Source: a bacterium
GTDB taxonomy: Bacteria > Chloroflexota > Chloroflexia > Chloroflexales > Kallotenuaceae
NCBI GenBank assembly: GCA_016781505.1
Contig: JADDQF010000078.1
Span: 1-44,516, forward strand
DNA: 44,516 bases
Direction: 5' to 3'
Within the stretch, counting starts at the first letter, position 1, and every line of letters begins with the position of its first letter. The notes beneath the pieces are model-generated. The model worked only from the letters and a program-made list of their open reading frames with translations. It did not search any database and was not told the origin of the DNA. Position numbers and translations under genes: made by a program. Positions 32,866 through 41,670 of the stretch are shown piece after piece.

Positions 32866-34143
32866 ATGAACGTTCTCACTCTGATTCTGGCCGGTGGTCG
32901 TGAGCGACGGCTAAGTATTCTGGCAGCGCATCGGGCTAAGCCAGCCTTGCCCTTTGCCGGCAAGTATCGCATCGTCGACTTTGCGCTGTCGAACTGCGTC
33001 AACTCCGGACTGCGCCGCGTCGCTTTGCTCACCGACTACCGACCCCAGTCGCTGCTCGACCACGTGGGCCTGGGCGATCCATGGGACCTTAACCGGCGTC
33101 GGCCCAATGGCTTGTTCATCTGGCAGCCCTTTCGCGATGAATTCAACGAGGATATTTACCGCGGTACAGCGGGAGCACTGCTGCAAAATCGGCGCTGGCT
33201 GGCCGATGCCGAAAGCGATGTAACGCTGGTCTTGTCCGGTGACCAAATCTATACCATGGATTACCGCCCGCTGCTGGAGGCGCATGCCCAACGCGGCGCG
33301 GATTTGACCATCGGCGTAGTGCCGGTGCCGCCGGATCAGGTTGATCGCTTTGGCATGGTGACGCTGGACGACCAAATGCGCGTGGTGGGCTTTCAAGAAA
33401 AGCCCCGGCAGACCACCAGCACACTTGGTTCGATGGGCGTGTATGTCTTCAACACCAAAACGCTGCTGCAGCGCTTGCAGGAAGACGCCCGCGATCCCGC
33501 GTCGTCGCACGATATCGGGCGCAATCTGATCCCACGGATGGTCCAGTTTGATCGCGTCCATGCCCATGTTTTTGATGGCTACTGGCAGGATGTCGGCAGC
33601 TTGCAGGTGTACTGGCGCTCCCAGCTCGACCTGCTGGCCGAAGAGCCGCGGCTGGATCTGAACAATCCCCACTGGGTGATCCATACCCGCTCGGAAGAGC
33701 GCCCGCCCGTCAAGTTGTTGCCGGGGGCGCGCGTGCAACGCAGCTTGATCTCGAATGGCTGCATTATCGAGGGGCAGGTGATCAACAGTGTGTTGTCGCC
33801 GGGTGTGCGGGTTGCGCCGGGCGCGGTCGTACGTGACTCGATCGTGATGTTGGATACCGTGATCGATGCGGATGCCGTGGTTGATCGCTGCATCGTGGAC
33901 GAACAGGTGCGCATTGGCACGGGCGCGCGCGTTGGCGTGGACGAACAGGTCCGTCCCAATATGACCGAGCCGGAGCATATCACCGACGGCCTTACCGTGA
34001 TCGGCTATGGAGGGCATATTCCGGCCAGCGCCACGATTGGCCGCCAATGCCGGATCGATCCTGAAACAACGGTGGACGATTTGCCCGGACTCCACGTGCC
34101 GAGCGGCACCACCGTGATGCACGCGCTGCAGCTTGCCCGGTAA
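32866..34143 (+). CDS. glgC: Glucose-1-phosphate adenylyltransferase family protein
   Basis: GlgC makes ADP-glucose from glucose-1-phosphate and ATP for glycogen synthesis. The 425-residue product has the family's RAKPALPFAGKYRIVDFALS, LSGDQIYTMDY, GFQEKP and GYWQDVGS motifs. A C-terminal left-handed beta-helix of hexapeptide repeats follows (RSLISNGCIIEGQVINSVLS and on). The nucleotide loop is unusual: AGGRERRL stands where AGGxG(T/S)RL is usual, so the second conserved glycine is Glu. It may therefore be a paralogue with altered activity. GAGGAG precedes the ATG by five bases. No other glg genes lie in the window. Terminator follows at 34161. Confidence 0.85.
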   Translation: MNVLTLILAGGRERRLSILAAHRAKPALPFAGKYRIVDFALSNCVNSGLRRVALLTDYRPQSLLDHVGLGDPWDLNRRRPNGLFIWQPFRDEFNEDIYRGTAGALLQNRRWLADAESDVTLVLSGDQIYTMDYRPLLEAHAQRGADLTIGVVPVPPDQVDRFGMVTLDDQMRVVGFQEKPRQTTSTLGSMGVYVFNTKTLLQRLQEDARDPASSHDIGRNLIPRMVQFDRVHAHVFDGYWQDVGSLQVYWRSQLDLLAEEPRLDLNNPHWVIHTRSEERPPVKLLPGARVQRSLISNGCIIEGQVINSVLSPGVRVAPGAVVRDSIVMLDTVIDADAVVDRCIVDEQVRIGTGARVGVDEQVRPNMTEPEHITDGLTVIGYGGHIPASATIGRQCRIDPETTVDDLPGLHVPSGTTVMHALQLAR

Positions 34144-34160
34144 GCGGAGCTAGGTCTTTA

Positions 34161-34204
34161 ACGCCAATGGATCAGTTTCTACGAGCTGATCCATTGGCGT
34201 TTCC
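34161..34204 (+). terminator. Rho-independent terminator of glgC
   Basis: A perfect 15-base stem, ACGCCAATGGATCAG with CTGATCCATTGGCGT, encloses a ten-base loop and is followed by TTCCTCTC. It also serves as the end point of the leftward gene that stops at 34306. Confidence 0.85.
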
Positions 34205-34305
34205 TCTCACCAGCAGGGTAAGTCCACGATAATCCGCATGCGTCGGCCCGTGATGTACAAGCATACTGTAGCTCGTCCTCCTCCGGTGGCGACGTTCCCC
34301 ATCCC

Positions 34306-34932
34306 TTACGAATCTCGCTTTGGACCGTTAAGCTGTGCGAACCATGCAGCGGCGGCAAGCGTTCGGCGCCAAGCATCCCGTGAATCGTCCAGTCCGGTAG
34401 CGCTGGTTCCGCTATTGGTCAGCGTATCCAGAAATCGAATAACATCGGCGAGCGAGCCTTGGATCAGATTCGCCGCCGCTGGCCGTCCGATCTCCTGAAG
34501 GCTGACGTGGAACGCGTGGATCAGCCGGTCGATGAGCAGCATCTTCGCCTGGGGTGTTTGTGCCTGCGGAAAGGCCTGGTGATACTGCTTGAAGACATCA
34601 ACCGCGTTGGCGCCAAAGAGCTGTTTACCGCGGTAGGTGCGGTGGTAGTCGGCCCACGGCGTGGTCCAGCCACACATTGGACAGGCGATCATTTCGGCGG
34701 TGAACCCGCGGCTGTGGCGTTCAATGATGGTGTCGCACGCCGGACAACCCACCTGGCCGTAATGCGCTGCGGTAACGGTCAGAATGCTGTCGCAGCGCTG
34801 CCACAGGGCCCAGCCAACTGCAGCGATCTGCTCCTCGTCGACGATACCCCGAGCGTCCGTTTCATACAAGCGGCGCAGCTTCCATTGCGGCACTTTGGAC
34901 GCCCATTGGATGGTTTGATCATGACGAGTCAT
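34306..34932 (-). CDS. Hypothetical zinc-ribbon protein
   Basis: I do not recognise the family. The 208-residue product has a central zinc ribbon, CPAC with CPMCGW about 23 residues later, flanked by aromatic, charged sequence (DYHRTYRGKQLFGANAVDVF). Mostly helical sequence surrounds it. A zinc-ribbon of this type often binds nucleic acid, but nothing proves that here. It starts just downstream of ftsK on the same strand and is probably cotranscribed with it. The frame is also open to a GTG at 34953, which would add seven residues and may be the true start since GAGGTGG lies upstream of it. Confidence 0.7.
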   Translation of the reverse strand: MTRHDQTIQWASKVPQWKLRRLYETDARGIVDEEQIAAVGWALWQRCDSILTVTAAHYGQVGCPACDTIIERHSRGFTAEMIACPMCGWTTPWADYHRTYRGKQLFGANAVDVFKQYHQAFPQAQTPQAKMLLIDRLIHAFHVSLQEIGRPAAANLIQGSLADVIRFLDTLTNSGTSATGLDDSRDAWRRTLAAAAWFAQLNGPKRDS

Positions 34933-34970
34933 AGGCGCACCGTTCCGGCCCACAGCAATTTGTTCCCACC

Positions 34971-37604
34971 TCAGAGCGAAAGGTTGGGACGATCATCCTC
35001 GCTCAGAACCTCGCGTGAACGGCTGCCTTCCGCCGGCCCGACCACGCCCTGCTGCTCCAGCAGCTCGATCAGCTGGGCTGCCTTGGAGTAGCCGATGCGC
35101 AGCCGCCGCTGCAACAGCGAGGCCGAAGCACGCTCATGCTGCCGCACCAGCTGAATTGCTTTAGGCAGCAACTCATCCTGCTCACTGTCGGTCAGGTGGC
35201 CGGTATGCGCATCCGGCAAAGCCGACACGGTAACGGTTGGCTGCTCGTGCTCCTCGGCAGCAGCACCATCACCAGGCTGGGTGTCGCGCTGGATGGGCTT
35301 GAGCGGCAAGGGCTTGGGGCCACTCTGCTCGCTCGTCGGCTTTTGGGCTGCCCGCCAGAAGCGCGCAATCCCCTCGATCTCTTTGTCCGACACGAAGGTG
35401 CCTTGCACCCGGATCGGCTTGGACGCGTCCGAGGCCAGGTACAGCATGTCGCCTTTGCCTAGCAGCTGCTCAGCGCCATTTTGATCCAAAATAACGCGTG
35501 AGTCGGTTTGTGAGGTAACAGCGAAAGCCATGCGGGTAGGGAAATTGGCCTTGATGAGGCCCGTCACTACATCGACCGAGGGCCGTTGGGTCGCCAAAAT
35601 CAGGTGGATGCCGATGGCACGGGCCATCTGTGCCAGCCGGCAGATCAACGTCTCAACTTCGTCGGGCGCCATCAACATCAGGTCGGCCAGCTCGTCGATA
35701 ATGATCACGATGTATGGCAGCGGATCACTCCCTGCCGTGCCTTTCCGTGCGGCAAGGTTGAACGATTCGATGTTGCGGTAGCCCTTTTGGGCCAGCAGCT
35801 TATAGCGGCGCTCCATCTCACGGACAGCCCATTTGAGCAGGCTCACAACGCGCTCCAGCTCCGTTACCACCGGCGCCAGCAGATGGGGTATGTGGTTGTA
35901 CATCACCATTTCCACCATCTTGGGATCGACCATGATGAACTTGAGGTCGTCCGGTGTGTAGTGGATGAGCAGTGTACAAACAATGGAATTGATGGCTGCT
36001 GATTTGCCCGCGCCGGTTGCCCCGGCGATCAGTAGGTGGGGCGCTTTGGTCAGGTCGGTGATTACCGGCGCGCCCGACAGGTCCCGCCCCAGGGCGAGCT
36101 TGAGCTTGCCCTTATGCTGTGCAAACGCATCGGTATCGATCACTTCCTTCATCGACACCGATGAAATAGCGGAGTTAGGCACTTCAATGCCGACGTACGA
36201 TGTGCCCGGAACCGGCGCTTCGATACGCACCGAAGGCGCGGCCAGGGCCAGGGCTAAGTCTCGCTCCAGACCGGTAATCCGGCTCACTTTGATGCCAATC
36301 GCCGGCTGCAGCAGATATTGCGTAACGGCCGGCCCGACCTTCATGTTGCGGACCTGTGCTTCGATCTTGAACGATGCCAGCGTGTCTTCGATGACCCGCG
36401 CCTTGGTGCGCTTCTCGTTGTCGTCGACCTCGCTCTCGCTGAAATCGTCCAGCAGCGCGACACTGGGGATGGGCCATGCTTGCCGCGGGCCGCTGGCGTC
36501 GATCGTGGCGATCTCGGCCTCTTCGGCCTCTTTCTTAAGCTGAGCCTCCTGCTTGTCGGCCGCGCGCTTGGTGTTGGCGGGCGGAGTAGCTTGGTAGCTA
36601 GCGCCATCTGCCTGTTCTGGCTTCACTGCTGGCGGCAGCTGAATGCGCTGGGTTTCGGCGTTGGCGAGGGCGGCTCGCTGCTCATTCGTCGGCACGTTGA
36701 CCTTGATCGTTTCCCCTGTTGCCGCCCCTTCAGCGCGGTTGAACAGATTGGCTTGGGTTGGCCGCGCGGCGATCGGGGTGAAAATAACCTGCTGGACCGG
36801 CTGTTCATTGCCAGCCTCGGAAGCAAGCCGTGTCTGAGCGCCGCCATTCAGTGCAGGTGGCTGCGTGCGTGGCAGGCCGCGCTTGCTCTTGAGTTCTTCG
36901 GCAAATGGCACGGGCTCCTGCGCAAGCTCGTCGTCAGGGTTGTGCTCCTCCACCTGCGGGCCACGAAGCGCCGTCCACAAGCTACTGAGCGCTGCCTGTG
37001 TATGGCTCAAGATTTGGCGCAGCGTCACGTTAAAGGTCAGCATCACGCCCAGCACAAAGACGAGCGTCAGCAGCACGCCCGCACCTGCCACCCCGAAGGA
37101 CTGCATCAGCAGCAGGTCGATCGCGCCGCCGATCGAACGTGGCGCATCGAGCTGGTCGGCGAAAATAACGGCGGTTGACGCGAACTCGGTTGCAGAAAGC
37201 AGCACAATCGCCAGCAGGATCACGCCCGTGATGTTGCCACCCGAGATCGGGGCGTCCACAAAGCGTTCTTGCCACAGGATCAGCCCACCCACCGCGATAA
37301 ACAGCACCGGCAGCACAATGCCGCTGTTGCCAAACGCACGCTGGACGATATCGACCAGGCCCTGCCCGACAACGCCCCGATTCGCGCTGCCCAGCAGAAC
37401 CAGCAACAGCAGGCCCAGGCCGATCAACACAAACGCAAACATTTCGCGCTGCTGCTGAGGCGATAGCCACGGTTTGTGCTGTGCGGCGCTGCGACTGCTA
37501 GCTTTCCGCGCCGAGCTGCTGCGGCTCGGCGCGGATTTGCGCTGCGTCGGGCTGCTTTTAGGCGACCCCGCCGCGGATTTGGATTGTGATCGCTTGTGGG
37601 CCAT
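34971..37604 (-). CDS. ftsK: FtsK/SpoIIIE-family DNA translocase
   Basis: The 877-residue protein pumps DNA through the division septum and loads chromosome-dimer resolution. A basic Ser/Lys-rich N terminus precedes four membrane helices (about 55-75, 90-112, 125-145, 170-195). A long, variable Gln/Ala/Pro-rich linker follows to about 360. The motor has Walker A GATGAGKS and Walker B VIIIDELADL, plus LATQRPSVDVVTGLIKANFP. The C terminus is the winged-helix gamma domain (LPKAIQLVRQHERASASLLQ and RRLRIGYSKAAQLIELLEQQ) that reads KOPS/SRS-type DNA signs. No Shine-Dalgarno is clear at ATG 37604. The gap upstream holds a heptamer-repeat array. Confidence 0.95.
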   Translation of the reverse strand: MAHKRSQSKSAAGSPKSSPTQRKSAPSRSSSARKASSRSAAQHKPWLSPQQQREMFAFVLIGLGLLLLVLLGSANRGVVGQGLVDIVQRAFGNSGIVLPVLFIAVGGLILWQERFVDAPISGGNITGVILLAIVLLSATEFASTAVIFADQLDAPRSIGGAIDLLLMQSFGVAGAGVLLTLVFVLGVMLTFNVTLRQILSHTQAALSSLWTALRGPQVEEHNPDDELAQEPVPFAEELKSKRGLPRTQPPALNGGAQTRLASEAGNEQPVQQVIFTPIAARPTQANLFNRAEGAATGETIKVNVPTNEQRAALANAETQRIQLPPAVKPEQADGASYQATPPANTKRAADKQEAQLKKEAEEAEIATIDASGPRQAWPIPSVALLDDFSESEVDDNEKRTKARVIEDTLASFKIEAQVRNMKVGPAVTQYLLQPAIGIKVSRITGLERDLALALAAPSVRIEAPVPGTSYVGIEVPNSAISSVSMKEVIDTDAFAQHKGKLKLALGRDLSGAPVITDLTKAPHLLIAGATGAGKSAAINSIVCTLLIHYTPDDLKFIMVDPKMVEMVMYNHIPHLLAPVVTELERVVSLLKWAVREMERRYKLLAQKGYRNIESFNLAARKGTAGSDPLPYIVIIIDELADLMLMAPDEVETLICRLAQMARAIGIHLILATQRPSVDVVTGLIKANFPTRMAFAVTSQTDSRVILDQNGAEQLLGKGDMLYLASDASKPIRVQGTFVSDKEIEGIARFWRAAQKPTSEQSGPKPLPLKPIQRDTQPGDGAAAEEHEQPTVTVSALPDAHTGHLTDSEQDELLPKAIQLVRQHERASASLLQRRLRIGYSKAAQLIELLEQQGVVGPAEGSRSREVLSEDDRPNLSL

Positions 37605-37615
37605 AGTTGAGCGGT

Positions 37616-37681
37616 CAGCTATCAGCTGTCAGCCATCAGCCGTCAACGCAGGGTTTTCAAGCTGAAAGCTGACGGCTGATG
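37616..37681. repeat. Heptanucleotide tandem repeat array 3 with inverted repeat
   Basis: Four gapless seven-base units CAGCTAT, CAGCTGT, CAGCCAT, CAGCCGT occupy 37616-37643, differing only by transitions. The last units also form the left arm of a 12-base perfect inverted repeat (CATCAGCCGTCA at 37634-37645 and TGACGGCTGATG at 37670-37681). The array fills the gap between RNase J and FtsK, 12 bases from the ftsK start codon. Confidence 0.85.
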
Positions 37682-37688
37682 CCTTCCG

Positions 37689-39374
37689 CTATACCTCCAT
37701 CACCACCGGTAAAATCATCGGCCGTCGGCGCGTCTGCTGATACAGATACTCGCCGACAGTATCTTTAATTTTGCGCTGAATATAGTTAAGATCGGTCGTG
37801 CCGCCGTTGCCATGCGACCGCGCCTCCGAGATTCCGTTCAACGAATCGCGCAGGCGCTGCTTGGTTGTTTCGATCAAGTCAGTTGATTGTCGCACATGTG
37901 TAAAGCCGCGGCTAACCACATCCGGTCCTGCTATCACCTTGCCGGTCGCCGCGTCGACGCTGACCACGACCATCAAAATGCCGTCCTTGGCCAACATCTG
38001 CCGGTCGCGCAGCACGGCGTTGGTCACATCGCCGCCGATCTGCGTGCCGTCCACATAGATCAGCCCGCCCGGACCTTTGCCGACGATCTCGCCGAAGTCC
38101 TGGCTGAACTCCATGATCGCCCCGGTCTCCGGCAGCAATACACGCTCGGCCGTGTAGCCCATGCTGGTCGCCAGCTTCTTGTAGATCGCCATGTGGCGAT
38201 AATCGCCATGGAACGGGACGACATACTGCGGTCGCAGCAGCGCCAGCGCCATCTTCAGCTCTTCCTGCGCCGCGTGCCCCGATACATGGATTGGCGAATC
38301 CGAGCCGTACACCACCTCGGCGCCCAAGCGGTACAGGTTGTCGATCACCTTGTGCACCGAGGTCTCGTTGCCAGGGATCGGCGTGGCCGAAACCACCACC
38401 GTATCGCCTTCCTTGATCTTGAGATGCTGGTAATCGCGGTTGGCCATACGGGCCAGCGCCGCCATGGGCTCACCCTGGCTGCCGGTACACACGACCACAA
38501 TCTCGTCGTCGTTGTACTCTGCCATCTGGGTGGGCCGAATCAGCAGCCCTTCCGGCGCTCGCAGGTAGCCCAGCTCCTGCGCAATCCGCACGTTGTTTTC
38601 CATCGAGCGACCCGCCGGCACAACCTTGCGGCCATACGCCTCGGCCGTGTCGATCACCATCTGTACGCGCGAAATGTTGGACGCAAACGAAGCGACAATG
38701 ATGCGGCCTTGGGCAACCGCAAAAATATTGTCGAAGGCCGTGCCGATCACGCGCTCGCTCGGCGTCACGCCCTTTGACTCGGCGCGCACACAGTCGGTCA
38801 GCAGCAGCAGCGGGTTGCGGCGGCCGAGCTCAGCCATCTTGCTCACATCAGTTGGCCAGTTGTCAACCGGCGTATGATCGAACTTCCAGTCGGTCAGATA
38901 CACCACCAGACCGGCCGGCGTGGTGATGCCAAACGCAACCGCATCCGGGATCGAGTGCGCGATATGGAAGGGCTCGATCGTGAACGGCCCGGCGACATAC
39001 TTGCCACCCGGCTCGATCTGCTTGCGCTCAAGCTTGTCCAGGAGCCTGTGTTCCTTGAGCTTCGGCTGGATCAGGCCGAGGGTAAGTTTGGTGCCGTACA
39101 GATCCGGAAAATCCAACAGCGGCAGCAAGTACGGCAGCGCACCGATATGGTCCTCATGGCCATGGGAAATAAAAATGCCATGAATCTTGGCCTTCCGCTC
39201 CTGCAAATAGGTCGGATCGGGCAGGATCAGATCCACGCCCAGCATTTCATTTTCGGGGAACATAACCCCCATGTCGAGTACCAGCACATCATCGCCGTAC
39301 TCGAGCGCCCAGCAGTTCCGGCCTACTTCGCCGGCACCGCCAAGCGGTATCACCCGTAATCGATTCTTCCCCAT
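37689..39374 (-). CDS. rnj: Ribonuclease J
   Basis: The 561-residue metallo-beta-lactamase/beta-CASP nuclease matures rRNA and decays mRNA, acting both as endonuclease and 5' exonuclease. The zinc motif HGHEDH (His71, His73, Asp75, His76) is intact. Downstream are the beta-CASP motifs, including VVCTGSQGEP, ATPIPGNE, VHVSGHAAQEEL-type sequence and VVPFHGDYRHM. The C-terminal domain (NYIQRKIKDTVGEYLYQQT) is complete. An open extension reaches 39437, but MGKNRLRVIPLGGAGEVG is the family's usual start, so ATG 39374 is used; it has no clear Shine-Dalgarno. Confidence 0.95.
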   Translation of the reverse strand: MGKNRLRVIPLGGAGEVGRNCWALEYGDDVLVLDMGVMFPENEMLGVDLILPDPTYLQERKAKIHGIFISHGHEDHIGALPYLLPLLDFPDLYGTKLTLGLIQPKLKEHRLLDKLERKQIEPGGKYVAGPFTIEPFHIAHSIPDAVAFGITTPAGLVVYLTDWKFDHTPVDNWPTDVSKMAELGRRNPLLLLTDCVRAESKGVTPSERVIGTAFDNIFAVAQGRIIVASFASNISRVQMVIDTAEAYGRKVVPAGRSMENNVRIAQELGYLRAPEGLLIRPTQMAEYNDDEIVVVCTGSQGEPMAALARMANRDYQHLKIKEGDTVVVSATPIPGNETSVHKVIDNLYRLGAEVVYGSDSPIHVSGHAAQEELKMALALLRPQYVVPFHGDYRHMAIYKKLATSMGYTAERVLLPETGAIMEFSQDFGEIVGKGPGGLIYVDGTQIGGDVTNAVLRDRQMLAKDGILMVVVSVDAATGKVIAGPDVVSRGFTHVRQSTDLIETTKQRLRDSLNGISEARSHGNGGTTDLNYIQRKIKDTVGEYLYQQTRRRPMILPVVMEV

Positions 39375-39516
39375 ACAACAAGTAGAGCACGGCCAAGCGC
39401 CGGCTCTGACACTCCTTTCTTGTGTGCTTCGCAGCACCCTAACAATGTTTGCGGCAGCCTAACGGGCTACCAGCGTTCTACAGCTCAATGCGCTCAACGA
39501 TTGCCTGCAGCTACCG

Positions 39517-40143
39517 CTACGCCGATGGTCGTTCCCCTTGGGCGCTGAAGGTGACGGGTTGAGCGCTGAAAGCAAGCCCGGCGCGGGCCACAATCTCGTC
39601 AAGCAGCTGATCGCGGTCAACGACGTGCGCATAGATCGGCACACGACTGCGGCCGAAAGCTTGACGATGCAGCCAGCGAAGGACGCGACTGTTAATCTGG
39701 CAAATGCCGGCTTGATCCACGATCAGCTCGTGTACGGGCTCGTCCGCCTCGGGATCGACGCGCCGGAGGCCTTTAATTGCGTGCCACGGATACAGGACCG
39801 AAATGCCCTGCACCGTATCGTAAAGCAGACCGTCATCCCGCACGGTGTAGCTCGTCGACCATTCTTCCACAACATTCCAAACGAGCAGCGGCGCCGCAAT
39901 GATCAACACCAGCAGCAGCACGGCCGGAACAATCTGGCTGGCCGTTAAGCCGCCTTCGACCACAGCTTGCAGCGTGGAAGGCAAATGCAGATAGCTGATG
40001 CCGAGCACGTCCGCCAGCTTCCATACGGCAAACAGCCATACCACGCCACCGCCAAGCGCGAGCAGCAGCGCAATTCTGCGTCCAGTTGTACTCAGTCGAT
40101 ATGTTTTCACAACAACGTTCGGTATGTTCCTGTTTTTCGACAT
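39517..40143 (-). CDS. Two-TM membrane protein with PH-like domain
   Basis: The 208-residue protein has two membrane helices at about residues 24-45 and 66-92. Beta-rich sequence with YTVRDDGLLYDTVQGISVLY and PWHAIKGLRRV follows, the pattern of the bacterial PH (bPH/DUF304-like) domain. These proteins are small membrane proteins of unknown role. It follows the UDG gene on the same strand after 56 bases and may be cotranscribed. GGAAC lies 11 bases before the ATG, a weak ribosome-binding site. Confidence 0.65.
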   Translation of the reverse strand: MSKNRNIPNVVVKTYRLSTTGRRIALLLALGGGVVWLFAVWKLADVLGISYLHLPSTLQAVVEGGLTASQIVPAVLLLVLIIAAPLLVWNVVEEWSTSYTVRDDGLLYDTVQGISVLYPWHAIKGLRRVDPEADEPVHELIVDQAGICQINSRVLRWLHRQAFGRSRVPIYAHVVDRDQLLDEIVARAGLAFSAQPVTFSAQGERPSA

Positions 40144-40199
40144 GACATAAGCAAGTTCCGCGCCAGCTATCGGGTCGCTGCCCGCTGCTTTTCCCTTGC

Positions 40200-40868
40200 T
40201 TAGAACAACGAAAGCTGTTCCGGCTCGTCCGGCGGGGGGGCGGACTCGGTCGCTGCCGGATTGGCCGCTTCTTCCGTCAACACCTGCTCCAAGCGTGCCA
40301 ACAAGCGCGGGATTTTGCGCATATCGCGCTTGGCATCCGGCAGCGCGTTCATGTTGCGCAGAACGTAGGCCGGGTGAAACAGCGGGATCAGCACGCGCGA
40401 GCCTTCACGCCGGGCTTGGCCATGGACCCGCGTGATCTTGGCGCCGGGGAAGAACTTCTCCATCGAGTAGCGACCCAGCGTCGCGATCAGCTTGGGCTGG
40501 AGCAGCTCGATCTGCCGCTCCAGGTAGCCTGCACACGCTGCAATCTCTTCGGGCCGCGGATCACGATTTTGTGGTGGCCGGCACTTGACCACGTTGCCGA
40601 TCCACACGTCGTCGCGGGTCAACTCCAGCTCGGCCAGTAATTCTTCCAACAACTTACCGGCCGCGCCAACAAACGGTCGACCTTGCTGATCTTCGTTGAA
40701 GCCTGGTGCCTCGCCGATAAACATGATCTCGGCATTGACTGGCCCTTCGCCGGGCACCGCATGGGTGCGGCCTTTGTGGAGCTCACACGCTGTGCAAACT
40801 TGTACTTCGTCCGCAATCGCTTGCAACGCGGCAATTAGGGCTTCATAATCGCGTGCTTCGTCCGTCAT
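40200..40868 (-). CDS. Family 4 uracil-DNA glycosylase with [4Fe-4S] cluster
   Basis: The 222-residue enzyme removes uracil from DNA to begin base-excision repair. It has the four cluster cysteines at Cys25, Cys28, Cys96 and Cys112 with the expected long-then-15 spacing. The active-site motif GEAPGFNED is at residues 52-60 and the HPAY motif is near residue 165. This is the thermophile-type UDG family (UDGa), distinct from E. coli Ung. An extended -10 lies 11 bases upstream of the ATG and no Shine-Dalgarno intervenes, so the leader is at most a few bases. Confidence 0.94.
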   Translation of the reverse strand: MTDEARDYEALIAALQAIADEVQVCTACELHKGRTHAVPGEGPVNAEIMFIGEAPGFNEDQQGRPFVGAAGKLLEELLAELELTRDDVWIGNVVKCRPPQNRDPRPEEIAACAGYLERQIELLQPKLIATLGRYSMEKFFPGAKITRVHGQARREGSRVLIPLFHPAYVLRNMNALPDAKRDMRKIPRLLARLEQVLTEEAANPAATESAPPPDEPEQLSLF

Positions 40869-40879
40869 GCCTGTGGTTA

Positions 40880-40908
40880 ATTATACCAAACTACCGTACA
40901 TCTGTTCA
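40880..40908 (-). promoter_or_regulatory. Extended -10 promoter of the UDG gene
   Basis: On the minus strand TGG precedes a perfect TATAAT (40880-40885), 11 bases before ATG 40868. TGAACA (40903-40908) is a four-of-six -35 match at 17-base spacing and overlaps the end of pgsA. Confidence 0.7.
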
Positions 40909-41523
40909 ACTACGAAACAGTGGCGCGGCTTTGCGCAGATACTCATAGCCCGAGTAGATCGTCAGCAACACGGCTGCCAGCATGACCCAGTAACCCAGGC
41001 TCAGAAAGAGTGCAACCAGCCGAAGCGGCCCGGCTGGATCAAACAGCGTCGGCAGGGTTGAGCTATCCAGACTGCCGTTCGCAAATCCGGCACTGGCCGC
41101 TACCAGCATCCACACAATGGCGATAATCGTGGTCAACATCTTGTGCTTGCCCCACTTGTCGGCCGGAATGACCATCCCTTCCGCCGCCGCGAACGATCGC
41201 ACTCCCGACACAATAAATTCGCGCGCGATGATCACAATGGCGATCCAGGGCGCGAGAATGCTGGCCGACACCATCGCGATCAGGGTGGCCGCCGTGTACA
41301 CTTTATCCGCTGTCAGATCAAGGAAAATGCCGATATTGCTGACCCATCCGTAGCGCCGCGCTAATCGGCCGTCAACTGTGTCGGTGATGGCCATCACCAC
41401 GAACAAAATCGCCGAGGCAAACAAGGTCCAAGGCGTAGCCATCAGAATAAGCACAACTAGTGGCACGGTGGCAATGAGCCGGCCAAAGCTTAATAAATTT
41501 GCAGGATTCCACGGAACATGCAC
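40906..41523 (-). CDS. pgsA: CDP-diacylglycerol-glycerol-3-phosphate 3-phosphatidyltransferase
   Basis: The 205-residue membrane enzyme makes phosphatidylglycerol phosphate from CDP-diacylglycerol. The CDP-alcohol phosphotransferase signature is complete: Asp48-x2-Asp51-Gly-x2-Ala-Arg-x8-Gly65-x3-Asp69-x3-Asp73. About five to six membrane helices and the N-terminal NPANLLSFGRL are typical of PgsA. GAGGA lies upstream of ATG 41523 at slightly long spacing. It is followed by a separate promoter for the UDG gene. Confidence 0.9.
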   Translation of the reverse strand: MHVPWNPANLLSFGRLIATVPLVVLILMATPWTLFASAILFVVMAITDTVDGRLARRYGWVSNIGIFLDLTADKVYTAATLIAMVSASILAPWIAIVIIAREFIVSGVRSFAAAEGMVIPADKWGKHKMLTTIIAIVWMLVAASAGFANGSLDSSTLPTLFDPAGPLRLVALFLSLGYWVMLAAVLLTIYSGYEYLRKAAPLFRS

Positions 41524-41670
41524 AGCCGATTCCTCACTTCGCGTTCAGTGTAGCCGATTCGCAAGGCAGCCGCAAGCGTTGCCGCCCAGCCCCGTATCGA
41601 CCGTGGCCCTGCTGCCAAGGCAGCCTGCGCGACTCGGGGCTGCTTGCAAACGTTGCGGCTCTGCCTGGTT

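Noticed and set aside
32911-34122. 403-codon open frame antisense to the glgC-like gene
   Set aside because: Same codon-bias effect; no start signal and no domain pattern, while the sense frame has full GlgC motifs.
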